A stretch of 64,000 nt of DNA from assembly GCA_963716925.1 (NCBI GenBank), contig CAVQUX010000010.1:1742371-1806370 (forward strand), in the 5' to 3' direction. Each line of letters opens with the position of its first letter. Position 1 is the first letter of the stretch. Positions 1-9,211 of this stretch are shown here, one piece after another. This DNA comes from DAISKN01 sp963716925 (GTDB lineage: Bacteria; Acidobacteriota; Vicinamibacteria; Marinacidobacterales; SMYC01). Below the pieces are notes generated by a model. It did no database searches. It saw only the letters and a list, made by a program, of their open reading frames with translations, and was not told where the DNA came from. Made by a program: the position numbers and the translations under genes.

Positions 1-652
1 CGCCGAGGACGGCGATGCGAAGGAGGGCGCCGGCGACGAGGGCGCCGCCGAGGGCGAGAAGCCGCGCTCCGTCGCGGCGATGAAGGACGAACAGAGGAAG
101 CGCGAACGCCGCGCTCTCTTTCGACAGCAGAGCGCAAAGAAACGCCCCCCCGACGAGAAGCGGGCTTTTCTTCCGCGCGAACAGCAGGAACGACGTGAGG
201 GTGAACAGGAACGCCAGGATCTCGGCGCGGCCGACGAGAGCGTTCACCGGCTCGGTCTGTACCGGGTGGAGGGCGAAGAAAAGGGCCGTCCCGAGAGCTC
301 CGGCGCTCGACCATCCGAGCGCGCGGGCGACGAGAAGCGCCGTGACGGCGGCTACCCCGTGGAGGACGTCGTTCGCCAGATGAAACCCGGAGGCCGATGC
401 GCCCAGGGCGCGATTCAGCCCGAAGCTCAGGAGGGTGAGCGGCCGATAGAGGCCGGCGTCGACGATCTCCCCCCAGTAGCTCGTCGTCAGAAGCCCCCGG
501 AAGTCCAGGTTCTGGACGAGCGGATTCCTCTCGATGACGAACCGGTCGTCGTACACGAAGCCGTTTCCGAGATTCGCCGCGTACGCGAGCAGCGCCGACC
601 CGAAAACGAGAACGGCCGGGCCTCGCGAAGAGGCCCGGCCGGGATCAGGCAA
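1..652 (-). CDS. TMTC-like multi-spanning membrane protein, N-terminal part (runs off the window)
   Basis: This open frame on the minus strand has no stop down to base 1, so only about the first 217 residues are present. The reading contains NGFVYDD near the N-terminus, then RPLTLLSF, FALHPVQTEPVN and LLSKESA, separated by hydrophobic segments. This order is typical of TMTC/DUF1736-type membrane glycosyltransferase-like proteins, which usually continue into C-terminal TPR repeats. The start is inferred as TTG at 652-650, because it puts one hydrophobic segment before NGFVYDD; no strong ribosome binding site is visible. It follows the TonB receptor gene by about 10 bases and could be cotranscribed. 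A perfect 11-bp hairpin lies within its first codons. The family assignment is by motif only, and the C-terminal half cannot be checked here. Confidence 0.65.
   Translation of the reverse strand, partial: MPDPGRASSRGPAVLVFGSALLAYAANLGNGFVYDDRFVIERNPLVQNLDFRGLLTTSYWGEIVDAGLYRPLTLLSFGLNRALGASASGFHLANDVLHGVAAVTALLVARALGWSSAGALGTALFFALHPVQTEPVNALVGRAEILAFLFTLTSFLLFARKKSPLLVGGAFLCALLSKESAAFALPLFVLHRRDGARLLALGGALVAGALLRIAVLG
614..640 (-). terminator. Perfect 11-bp hairpin just after the TonB receptor gene
   Basis: GGCCGGGCCTC at 614-624 and GAGGCCCGGCC at 630-640 are perfectly complementary with a 5-base loop. On the minus strand the hairpin is followed by GTTCTCGTTTTC, a short T-rich stretch, so it could end the receptor transcript. 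It also falls inside the inferred first codons of the downstream membrane protein, so it may instead be an attenuator or simply GC-rich coding sequence. Confidence 0.4.
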
Positions 653-662
653 GAACTCTACG

Positions 663-3636
663 CTACCAGCGGTACCTCACGCCGAGCTGCACCTGACGCG
701 GCTCTCCCACGATGTTGAGGAAGCCGAAGTTCGGCGAGCCGATGCTCTGGTTGCTGGTGAGTCGGTTGGCGTTGTTGAACACGTTGAACATTTCGAACAG
801 GACCTCGAGGTTTCCGGGGCTGCCGAAGTCGAAGACCTTGCTGAATCGGATGTCCATCAGGAACGCGCTCGGCTGGCGAGCCGAGCTCCGCGGCTGGAGA
901 CCATCCGCGAGATCCTGCCCCGCCGCATCGGCCCGCGCCCGGTTGGAGTCGTTGACGACGGCGTAGTCGTTCGTGTTGCGGTCCCCGTTGTCGTCCCTTC
1001 CGGAGAGAACGTTGTACGGACGTCCGGAGTTCGTCTGGAGGAGCGTCGAGAAGACGAAGTTCGAGCGGAAGCTCGAACACCGCGCTCGCCACGAAGCGGT
1101 GCCTCAGGTCGTTCTCGCTGTCCGCCCAATCGACGTCCAGGTTCTCCGGCTGGGTATTGCGGAATCCGCTCGAGTCCCGCTCGTTGTCGTCGTCGGTCTT
1201 GAGCTGGGAGAGCGTGTAGAACGCCTGGAACTGATATTTGTTCGAGAGGCGCTTTCGCAGCGAGAACGTCGCCGCGTTGTAGCGACGGCGGGCCGTCGAC
1301 TCTTCCACCTGGAACTGGTTGTAGGCGGTATCGATTCGAGTACCGTCGTAGAGCCCTCGCCCGTAAGCGTCGAAACCGACCGGCGGCTGCGGGATGTTCC
1401 GGTTCGTCCGCCGGTGATCGTTGACGGTGTCGGCGAAGACGTAGTCGACGCCGAGAGAGAAGTTCTCGAGGAGCTCGTGCTCGACCCCCACGTTGGCCCG
1501 CGAGGTGCGCGCGTTCTGGAAGTTGTCGTCGAAGAACGCGATGTCCGAGACCGGCAGGCTGTTGTTGAGGGGACTGTCGGGGGGAAGGCCGGACTCGGGA
1601 AACACGAACGGGAACGGAGGAATCTGGCTTCCGAAAAGGAAGAACAATGCCTGCCGATATCCGTTCGCGGTGAAGGAGTTCGCCATCAGGAGCAGGTTCG
1701 CCCGGGAGTAGAAAACCCCGGCGCCGCCCCGGACGACGGTCCTTCCGTCGTTCCCCGGATCCCAGGCGAAGCCGAACCGCGGAGCGACGTTGTTCAGATC
1801 GTCCGGAATGTCTCCCTGCACGAGCCCGATGGTGTCGAGGCCCGGGTTCGCCGGATTCCTCGATTGCTTCCCGTCGGTCTGCTCCGGCGCGGTGGGATTC
1901 CACTGGCCTTCCCACCGGACTCCGAGGTTGAGGGTCAGCCCCGGCGAGGGTCTCCAGGTGTCGTTGATGTAAAGGGCGAGCTCTTCCTGCCCGATATCGA
2001 TGGTTCCCGACTCCGGAGTGGTGAAGCCGTTCAGGCCGAGTCGCTGGGTGAACTGGGCCGGCCGTCCTCCGACGTAGTCCTCGAGAGTGTTGAAGCCGTA
2101 GTAGCCGCCACCCCAGCCGTAGAACGCCTGGCTGGTGTCGGTGAGGTTCAGATCGCCCCCCATCTTCAGATCGTGCTCGCCGAAGAGGTAGGTGAAGTTG
2201 TCGGTGAGCTGGAAGCGCGAGTGATCCGAGGTGATGGGCAGGAACCACTGCTTTCCGAACCTTCCGGTGTCGTTGATGACGATCGTGGGGAGGTCGTTGC
2301 TCTGGCCGAGACGGGGCCGTTGCTCGAAGGAGTACTGGAAGCGGACCTCGTTGAACTTGTCGTTTCCGATGAGGCTCGTGTTGCTGACGACGATGGAGTG
2401 AGAGGTATTGGCCTCGAGGTTGGTGCCGTTCTCCGCCGACGCCTGCACCGTTCCCGCGACTCCGCCCGCGGTCGAGAAGAAGTTCTCGCCGGTGAAGTCG
2501 CTGAAGTTGTATCGGACGGACAGAGTGTTCGTCGAGTTCAGCTGGATGTCGACCTTACCGAGGATGGCGGTGTTGTCCAGAAGCTCCGCGGTATCCCCCT
2601 CCTCGTCGGACAGGCAGTCCACTCCGCCGATGATCTGGCCGTAGATCTGGGTGTTGCAGACTCCGGCGACGTTCCGGTTGAAGCGGATGGCCACGGGCCG
2701 ATCGAACCCCTGCCGGTCGATGGCGAAGAAGAAGTGGGCCTTGTCCTTGATGATCGGCCCGCCGATGCTACCGCCGAACTGCTGCTGCGAGAACTGGGCG
2801 TTGGTAAGGTCGTTGCCGTTGCCATCCTGAAGCGTCGAGCGAAGCGCTTCGTTCCGTCCGAAAAAGAACGCGCTCCCGCGGACGTCGTTGGTCCCGGACT
2901 TGGTCACCACATTCAAGAATCCGCCGCCGGAGCGTCCGAACTCCGAGGAGTAGCCGTTGGCGAGAACCTGGAACTCCTGGACCGCCTCCTGCGAGACCAC
3001 GAAATAGGGAACCTCGGGCTGGCCGGTGGCCGAGCCGAAGAACGTGTTATTGAAGTCGGCGCCGTCCACGGTGATGTTGGTGTCGATGCCCTTCATCCCG
3101 CCCATGTTGATCGTGGTCCGTCCGCTGGCGGGGCCCGCCATGACCACGTTGGGGGTGTTGAGCGCGAAGTTCTTGTAATCGCGTCCGGCGATGGGGAGGT
3201 TCTCGATCTCCCTCGAATCGAAGGTGGCCGCGGGCACCGCGCGCGCGACCTCGATGAGGGGCGACTCCGCGGTCACCGTGATGACTTCCTCGACGGTCGC
3301 GACCTCGATGGTCAGGTCTCCAAGGCTCACCTGGGATCCGACGTTGACGATGATGCCGTCCCGCCGGAGCGACTGGAACCCAGCGAGCTCCGTCGTCAGC
3401 ACGTACCGGCCCACGGGAAGCAGCGGCACCCGGAAGCGGCCGTTCTCGTCGGTCACCACGGTCCGGGACAATCCCGTCTCCGCGTTCGACAGAGTGACGC
3501 TGACACCGGGAAGGACGGCGCCGGTAGCGTCGACGATTCGTCCGTCGATGGTTCCGGTGCCCATCTGCTGAGAGAACGCCGGCGTCGCGAGCAGCGCGAG
3601 GACGCACGTCGCCGCTAGCCACGATTTATTGAGCAT
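663..3636 (-). CDS. TonB-dependent receptor, Oar-like, with carboxypeptidase-regulatory N-domain; apparent frameshift
   Basis: Outer-membrane receptor of the large Acidobacteriota type, predicted to import glycans or other bulky substrates. The signal peptide begins MLNKSWLAATC and ends around AFSQQ. Residues about 25-110 form a carboxypeptidase-regulatory-like beta-sandwich (GTIDGRIVDATGAVLPG), followed by a plug and a long beta-barrel. The start at 3636 is preferred because AGGGGG lies 5 bases upstream. After VFELPLE the frame breaks near 1060: the barrel continues in the next frame as FVFSTLLQTNSGRPYNVLSG and ends with RYRW and a stop at 663-665. Removing one base restores a full-length barrel of about 990 residues. 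So the gene is either a recent pseudogene or carries a sequencing indel. A good promoter lies upstream. Confidence 0.85.
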
Positions 3637-3684
3637 ATGACCCCCTGAAATTGTCGAGCGCACGAATCCCGCAATCCGTGGGAG

Positions 3685-3713
3685 CTTATCTCACAGGGGC
3701 GCGTGCCTGTCAA
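3685..3713 (-). promoter_or_regulatory. Sigma-70-type promoter of the TonB receptor gene
   Basis: Read on the minus strand, a perfect TTGACA (3713-3708) is followed by a 17-base spacer and GATAAG (3690-3685), which matches four of six -10 positions. Transcription would start near 3678, leaving a leader of about 42 bases with the AGGGGG ribosome binding site. Confidence 0.6.
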
Positions 3714-3757
3714 GAAGCCGGGCCACTAGGAACAAGATTTAACGGCGTAGTAACGGA

Positions 3758-5365
3758 GTGCTAGCATTCGCGGAAATGTTCGCTGCGCTCGCCGAGCCCC
3801 CGCAATTCGTCGACGTCCGCGCCGAGTCGGGAATCGAGTTCGTTCACGACAGCGGCGATCCCGGAAAACGCGTCATCTTGAGCTCGCTGGGGGGGGGCGC
3901 CGCGCTCTTCGACTACGATTCTGACTCCGATCTGGATCTGTACCTCGTCCGGAAGGGGACGAACCGCCTGTACCGCAACCTGGGCGCCTTCCGCTTCGAG
4001 GACGTCACGGACGGCGCCGGGGTCTCGGCCACGGGCTGGAGCATCGGATGCGCCGCCGCCGACTTCGACAACGACGGGCTCCCCGATCTCTATGTCACCC
4101 GGATCGGAACGAGCGTTCTCTACCGCAATCGCGGAGACGGCACGTTTCAGGACGTCACGACCGTCCTGGGAGCGGGAAGCGAGGGTTTCGGCGCGAGCGC
4201 CGCGTTCTTCGACGCCGACGGAGACGGCGACCTCGATCTCTACGTAGCCAACTACGTCGCCCCCAATCAGACGTTTCCCGAGCCCGGCTCCGAGCCCACG
4301 TGCCAGTGGCTCGGAATGGCGGTGATGTGCGGCCCACGGGGACTCGCGGGCCAGGAGGACGTCTTCTATCGGAACCAGGGGATTGCGTTCGTCGAAGCGA
4401 CGAAGGAGACGGGACTCGAAGACCGCCTTCGCGCCTTCGGCATCGGTGTGGTGAGCGCCGACTATGACGGCGACGGCGATGCCGACCTGTATGTCGCCAA
4501 CGACACCGACCCGAACTATCTCTTTCGAAACGACGGAAGCGGACGCTTCGAGGAAGTCGGGCTCCTCTCGGGCGCGGCCTATAGCGGATCCGGAGCGACC
4601 CAAGCGGGAATGGGCGTGGACTTCGGAGACGCGAACGGCGACGGGCATCTCGATATCTTCGTCACCAACTTCTCTCACGAGACCAACACCCTGTACCTGG
4701 GCTCGGCGAGCGGGCTCTTCACCGACAGAACCGAGGAAACCGGTCTCTCGGGCCCGAGCCTCGGACCCCTCGGCTGGGGGACGCGCTTCATCGACATCGA
4801 TAACGACGGGGATCAGGACCTGTTCGTGGTCAACGGCCACGTCTATCCGAACGTCGAGGACGTGGACGCGACCACCACCTATCGCCAGCGAAACCAGGCG
4901 TTTCTCAACGACGGGAGGGCCAATTTCCTCGAGGCGCCAAAAGACCCCGTCGCCGATCCGAAGTCCAGCCGCGGCGCCGCATTCGGGGACCTCGACGACG
5001 ACGGCGACCCCGACGTGGCCATCAACGCCATCGACGACAGGCCCACGCTTCTCCGAAACGATTTCGCCGAGGGCGCCCACTTCGTCGGGTTGGTGCTCAT
5101 CGGCCGGAGGAGCAATCGCGACGGCGCCGGCGCGCGCGTCCGGGTCCTGGTCTCGGGAATCGAGCAGGTGAAGGAAGCCCATGCCTCGGGGAGCGTTCTT
5201 TCCTCGAACGATCCGAGGCTCCTGTTTGGCCTGGGCTCGGCGGCGACGGCGGACGAGATCGACGTCCGCTGGCCGAGCGGCGTTCGAACGCAACTCCGCG
5301 CGGCTCCAGCCGATCGCTATCTGGTGATCCTGGAGGGAGTCGAGGGCTTCCTCGTCGTTCGATAG
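3758..5365 (+). CDS. FG-GAP/VCBS repeat protein with C-terminal ASPIC/UnbV domain (CRTAC1-like)
   Basis: Predicted extracytoplasmic beta-propeller of 535 residues. Repeated calcium-binding-like motifs of the form D-x-D-x-D-G/S-D-x-D-L are visible (for example YDSDSDLDLYL, FDADGDGDLDLYV, YDGDGDADLYVAND, DDDGDPDVAINA). The C-terminal portion, with GAGARVRV and IDVRWPSGVRTQL, fits the ASPIC/UnbV domain. The family is abundant in Acidobacteriota, and its function in bacteria is not established. The start is uncertain: GTG at 3758 or ATG at 3776 in the same frame. Neither gives a convincing signal peptide, so the true N-terminus may be misread. It is divergent from the TonB receptor and convergent with the hydrolase at 5385. 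Confidence 0.8.
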   Translation: MLAFAEMFAALAEPPQFVDVRAESGIEFVHDSGDPGKRVILSSLGGGAALFDYDSDSDLDLYLVRKGTNRLYRNLGAFRFEDVTDGAGVSATGWSIGCAAADFDNDGLPDLYVTRIGTSVLYRNRGDGTFQDVTTVLGAGSEGFGASAAFFDADGDGDLDLYVANYVAPNQTFPEPGSEPTCQWLGMAVMCGPRGLAGQEDVFYRNQGIAFVEATKETGLEDRLRAFGIGVVSADYDGDGDADLYVANDTDPNYLFRNDGSGRFEEVGLLSGAAYSGSGATQAGMGVDFGDANGDGHLDIFVTNFSHETNTLYLGSASGLFTDRTEETGLSGPSLGPLGWGTRFIDIDNDGDQDLFVVNGHVYPNVEDVDATTTYRQRNQAFLNDGRANFLEAPKDPVADPKSSRGAAFGDLDDDGDPDVAINAIDDRPTLLRNDFAEGAHFVGLVLIGRRSNRDGAGARVRVLVSGIEQVKEAHASGSVLSSNDPRLLFGLGSAATADEIDVRWPSGVRTQLRAAPADRYLVILEGVEGFLVVR

Positions 5366-5384
5366 CCCGGCCGGCGGTTCCTCC

Positions 5385-6413
5385 TTACTTGATGACCTTG
5401 GTGGTCTCGAAGACCACTTCCCCTGACAGCTCCCGTTCGCGGATCTCGATCGTATCGCCGATATCGATCTGCATCAGGTCATGGGCGACGGTGAGCGGGC
5501 CCTCGTAGGTCGGCCGGGTCAGCTTCGTCAGCTCCTCGCTGGTGGCGCCCGGGGGGATGATGTGAGAGTAGACCGCCATTCGCGGCGCGGCCCGCTTGAA
5601 GATCCCCGCCGCCTGCTCGGGCGTCGAGTGAACGGAGAGACTCACGTTCGCGAGGCGCGCTTCGGGGGTCGACTCCGGTGCCGGCACCTGCACCTCGTGG
5701 ATGAGGACGTCGGCGCCGCGTCCGAGCGCGACCAGGTTCTCGGAGGGCCGGGTATCGCCCGAGAAGACCACGGACCGCCCTTTGTAATCGATGCGAAAAC
5801 CGTAGGTCCGGCCGCGGAATTCGAGAGGCGCTTTGGTCTCGGTGTCGATCGGCAGGTGCTCGACGTCGATGGCGGTCACTTTCAGCCCTTCGCTCTCGTA
5901 GATGACCCCGGGCATGACGTCCTCCGCCGCGATCTGCGATCCCGCGAGCGGCACTCCCACGACGCCTCGATACTCGAGATCCCAAGCGTACATGCGAACG
6001 AGGTCTTCCATCATGGCCTTCGTGCCCGGCGGTCCCTGGACCGAAAGCGGCACGCGACGCCCGAAGAGCCAGCCCGACAACCAGAGGTCGGCGAGCCCGA
6101 TGGTATGGTCGTAGTGGAGATGAGTCAGCAGAACGTGATCGATGGAGGTCAGCAATGCGAACGCCCCCGCCTGGTATATCCGTTCTCGCAAGCCGGAGCC
6201 GGCGTCCACCAACAGCCGGTGCTTGTCGGTTTCCACGAGAATTCCCGGGCCGTAGCGTTTCAAGGATGGACGCGGCGCGCCCGTGCCGAGAAACGTCAAG
6301 CGGATGTCCGCCCCTTCGACCGGCTGACCCGTGCCCGGCGCGGTTTGCGCGCCGGCGGGAAGGGCGGCCCAGGCGAAGACCGATAGCGAAAGAATGGCTG
6401 GGAACGTCGTCAT
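5385..6413 (-). CDS. Secreted metallo-beta-lactamase-fold hydrolase (RNase Z/arylsulfatase-like)
   Basis: A 342-residue protein with a signal peptide (about residues 1-22, ending AGAQ). The metal-binding motif THLHYDH is at residues 97-103. Further family landmarks are FLGTGAPRP near residue 41, VFSGDT in the C-terminal half, and a final histidine in AVYSHIIPPG. The architecture resembles the RNase Z/ElaC or arylsulfatase branch, but the export signal argues against tRNA processing and for hydrolysis of an ester or phosphodiester outside the cytoplasm. It begins 13 bases after the metF stop codon with AGG a few bases upstream, so the two are probably cotranscribed. The substrate cannot be read from the sequence. 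Confidence 0.8.
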   Translation of the reverse strand: MTTFPAILSLSVFAWAALPAGAQTAPGTGQPVEGADIRLTFLGTGAPRPSLKRYGPGILVETDKHRLLVDAGSGLRERIYQAGAFALLTSIDHVLLTHLHYDHTIGLADLWLSGWLFGRRVPLSVQGPPGTKAMMEDLVRMYAWDLEYRGVVGVPLAGSQIAAEDVMPGVIYESEGLKVTAIDVEHLPIDTETKAPLEFRGRTYGFRIDYKGRSVVFSGDTRPSENLVALGRGADVLIHEVQVPAPESTPEARLANVSLSVHSTPEQAAGIFKRAAPRMAVYSHIIPPGATSEELTKLTRPTYEGPLTVAHDLMQIDIGDTIEIRERELSGEVVFETTKVIK

Positions 6414-6426
6414 CGGTACCTGTCGT

Positions 6427-7410
6427 TCAGGGGGTCGTGGATGGAGTCGTCGGCTTCATCGATGTCCCCGACAGCTCGACGTCGCTGTAGACCGCGTCTT
6501 CCCAGGCGATGCCGTGGGAGACCTGCTGCCGCGCGAAAAGGTGCTCGCAGATTCGCACCGTCGCCGACGGGTGGTTCAGCGTGTAAAAGTGGATTCCCGG
6601 AGCGCCGTTGCGGAAGAGCTCTTCCGACTGCTGCACCGCGATCTCGACGGCGAGCTCGAACTGGGAGTCGGGATCGTCCCGATAGCATTCCATCCGCTTG
6701 CGGATCCAAACGGGGAGGTCGGCCCCGCACTTCTCCGAGAACCGCGCGACCTGATCGTAAGGCCAGACAGGCATGAGGCCGACCACGATGGGGATATCCA
6801 CCCCCCGGCGGCGGACCTCTTCGACGAACTGAAAGTAGCCGGCGTTGTTGAAGAAGTACTGGGTCACGGCGGCGTCTGCGCCCGCCTCCACCTTGCGCAC
6901 GAAATTGTCGACGTCCCCCTGGAGGCTGGTCGCTTCCGGATGACCCTCGGGATAGCAGGAGACGAGAACGTGGAATCCTCCCCGTTTCTTGACGAAGGAA
7001 ACCAGCTCGGCGGCGAACCGGAACCCGCCTTCGGGAATCGGCACGTCGGCCGCCGTCTGCTGCCCGAGCAGCGGGACGTCTCCCCGGAGCGCCAGCACGC
7101 GAGTGAAGCCGGCGTCGAAGTAGCTCTCGAGGTGGCGCTCGATCTCCTCCCGCGTGAGGCCCAGGCAGGTGAGGTGGGGAACGACGTCCACCTCCATCAC
7201 GTCCCTGACCGCGAGGCAGGTCTCGAGCGTGCGGATGTTGCCGCTTCCGCCCGCGCCGAAGGTGACGGAAATGAAGTCGGGATTGAACTCCGTCAGGTGA
7301 GCCGCCGTTTCTTTCAGCTTTTCCCAACCCGGCGGCGTCTTGGGAGGGAAGAACTCGAAGCTCACGTGCGGCGGATGCCGAGTCAGGCGCTTGGCGGAGG
7401 GAAGACCCAT
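6427..7410 (-). CDS. metF: 5,10-methylenetetrahydrofolate reductase
   Basis: Reduces 5,10-methylenetetrahydrofolate to 5-methyltetrahydrofolate with a flavin cofactor, supplying the methyl group for methionine synthesis. The 327-residue protein has the family motifs in order: FEFFPPK (about residues 18-24), VTFGAGGSG, ALRGD (near 108), CYPEGHPE (near 155), TQYFF (near 184) and GIHFYTLN (near 275). It is slightly longer than the E. coli enzyme because of a short Ser/Thr/Pro-rich tail. The start at 7410 is chosen because GAGGGG precedes this ATG by about 5 bases; ATGs further upstream lack such a site. It is divergent from the GWxTD gene and probably cotranscribed with the hydrolase that follows. 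Confidence 0.93.
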   Translation of the reverse strand: MGLPSAKRLTRHPPHVSFEFFPPKTPPGWEKLKETAAHLTEFNPDFISVTFGAGGSGNIRTLETCLAVRDVMEVDVVPHLTCLGLTREEIERHLESYFDAGFTRVLALRGDVPLLGQQTAADVPIPEGGFRFAAELVSFVKKRGGFHVLVSCYPEGHPEATSLQGDVDNFVRKVEAGADAAVTQYFFNNAGYFQFVEEVRRRGVDIPIVVGLMPVWPYDQVARFSEKCGADLPVWIRKRMECYRDDPDSQFELAVEIAVQQSEELFRNGAPGIHFYTLNHPSATVRICEHLFARQQVSHGIAWEDAVYSDVELSGTSMKPTTPSTTP

Positions 7411-7504
7411 GAACCCCTCGCGCCGCACAGTCGCCATAAGAAGGATGATGGTAACGGTGTCCGCGCTTTTGCGCAATCGCGAGCCCGGGGGTAGGCTACC
7501 GGCG

Positions 7505-9049
7505 ATGCTGCGCGCCCTCGGCCTCACTCTGGCCCTTGCGGCCGGCCAGCAAACGTCCGGTCTCCCCGGGGAGATCGGAGGAAAACCGCTCGGCGAGCTC
7601 CTGAAGGAGTGGCCCGAGCAGTACGTGAAATGGATCCTGACGAAGTCGGAGCGCGAAGCCTACCTGGCGCTCGCAACCGACGAGGAGAGGCTCGAGTTCA
7701 TCGAGTTCTTCTGGGCTCGGCGGGATCCCGATCCGGCCACCGCCGAGAACGAGTACCGGCGGGAGTATCTGGAGCGCTACGCATTCGTCGCCAACCACTT
7801 GAGCGCGGGGAGGCCCGGCTGGTCGACCGACCGCGGCCGGCTCTACCTCATCCTGGGGCCGCCCCATGCGGTCCAGCAGAATCCCATGGGCCGCTACGGC
7901 CTCGAGCGCCCGAGCGAGATCTGGACGTACAACAACCTCGACATCCCCGGCTTTCCCGCGAGCTTCGATTTCGAGTTCGTGGACTTCAACGGCACTGGAA
8001 ACTTCGAGCTGGTGCAGGACATCGACACCACGGCATCCGTCTGGAACCAGTTCGGCACGGTGAACAACGCCCTCGACGCCATCGCCCAGCGGCGACAGGT
8101 GGTAGGCGAAGTCGACCCGGCGACCGGGATGGACCGTTATCGCGACGTCGACGGCACCCGACAGGTGATGCGGGAGTTCGACCTGCAGCAGCGCGTCGAT
8201 GACGTGATGAAGACCCCGGAGCGGAACCTTCCTTCGCTCGAAACCGAGGTCCAGGCCCGCGCCGCCTTCGGCAATCTCGCGGTAACCGCCGCCGTCGGCG
8301 CGGTCTGGGTCGAAGGGGAGCGGGCGAGAGTCCCGGTTCAGATCGGCATACCCTACAGCGAGCTCTCCTACCGCGCCGACGGCGAAAGAGTCCTCTACGA
8401 CCTCGACTACGTGATCGTCGCCTCGAAGGACGACGGCCTGGAGATCGACCGGGCCCAGGACCAGCTGACCCTGGCGTTCGAGCCCGATCAGCCTAAGGAT
8501 CTCGGCGGGGTACGTCTTTCGATCGAGGAGGTTCTCGAGGCGCCGCCGGGAAGCTACCGCGTCGTCGCTTACATCCGCGATCGGAATCGTAACCGTATCG
8601 GAAGCGTCGAGGTTCCGCTCGTGGTGCCGGCTCCGCCTACGAGCTCCGGCCTCTCGCTGAGCTCCGTCTTCGTCGCCGCCGAGATCCTGCCGGGGAGCGC
8701 CGCGGAGACCAGGCCCTTCCAGTTCGGCTCGGTGCGGGTGATTCCCGCGGCGGAGAAAGTGTTCACCCCGGAAGATACCTTGAAGGTCTACGTCGAAGCT
8801 TACGGCGCCGAAAAGAGCGCCGACGGACGCAAGCGGCTGCGGGTGGACTTCTTCGTGATGCGCGACGGGAGACTCGCCGTCGGCGTCCCCGCGACCTTTC
8901 TCCGTCCCGAGGCCGAGCCCGTCGGGGTCACGGGTCAGATTCTTCTGCGAAAATGCGATCCGGGCGATTACATCCTCCGCGTTCGAATCACCGACGAGAC
9001 CAACGGCGGACGCGCGGAGTCGGAAACGAGCTTCGTGGTGCGGGAATGA
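7505..9049 (+). CDS. Secreted GWxTD domain protein
   Basis: A 514-residue protein with a short signal-like N-terminus (MLRALGLTLALAAGQQ). The GWxTD domain is recognised by LTKSEREAYLAL, then FIEFFWARRDPDP near residues 80-90, RPGWSTDRGRLYLILGPPH and IWTYNN. The C-terminal part looks like beta-sandwich modules. GWxTD proteins are common in Acidobacteriota and Bacteroidota, and their function is unknown. The start at 7505 is chosen because it gives the hydrophobic N-terminus and stays clear of metF on the other strand; a longer in-frame extension would overlap metF. The stop overlaps the ATG of the small gene that follows (ATGA). Confidence 0.8.
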   Translation: MLRALGLTLALAAGQQTSGLPGEIGGKPLGELLKEWPEQYVKWILTKSEREAYLALATDEERLEFIEFFWARRDPDPATAENEYRREYLERYAFVANHLSAGRPGWSTDRGRLYLILGPPHAVQQNPMGRYGLERPSEIWTYNNLDIPGFPASFDFEFVDFNGTGNFELVQDIDTTASVWNQFGTVNNALDAIAQRRQVVGEVDPATGMDRYRDVDGTRQVMREFDLQQRVDDVMKTPERNLPSLETEVQARAAFGNLAVTAAVGAVWVEGERARVPVQIGIPYSELSYRADGERVLYDLDYVIVASKDDGLEIDRAQDQLTLAFEPDQPKDLGGVRLSIEEVLEAPPGSYRVVAYIRDRNRNRIGSVEVPLVVPAPPTSSGLSLSSVFVAAEILPGSAAETRPFQFGSVRVIPAAEKVFTPEDTLKVYVEAYGAEKSADGRKRLRVDFFVMRDGRLAVGVPATFLRPEAEPVGVTGQILLRKCDPGDYILRVRITDETNGGRAESETSFVVRE

Positions 9050-9201
9050 TCTTCGGCCAGCTCTACGGCCGTCAGGATAACTACTCCGCCGCCCGCGCGG
9101 TCTACGAGCATCTCCTCTCGAGGAAGCTCGAGGCGCCGATGGTGGCCGACGTTCGGCGGCAGCTCGACTGGGTCATCGCGAAGAGCGGCGCGACCCCCTG
9201 A
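9046..9201 (+). CDS. Small TPR-like protein or C-terminal fragment
   Basis: A 51-codon frame beginning MIFGQLYGRQDNYSAAR and ending in AKSGATP, with ATG overlapping the previous stop as ATGA. The residues look like one helix-turn-helix of a tetratricopeptide repeat (a YSAARAVYEHLL pattern). It could be a coupled small partner of the GWxTD protein, or the remaining end of a larger TPR domain that was lost. No recognised family. Confidence 0.4.
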   Translation: MIFGQLYGRQDNYSAARAVYEHLLSRKLEAPMVADVRRQLDWVIAKSGATP

Positions 9202-9211
9202 GAGAGCGGAA

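Noticed and set aside
973..3618. Long plus-strand open frame antisense to the TonB receptor
   Set aside because: It mirrors the receptor codons in a GC-rich genome, is rich in Val, Arg, Gly and Glu, and shows no domain motif. The same holds for long antisense frames at 16112-18766, 23809-25773 and 34646-37447.
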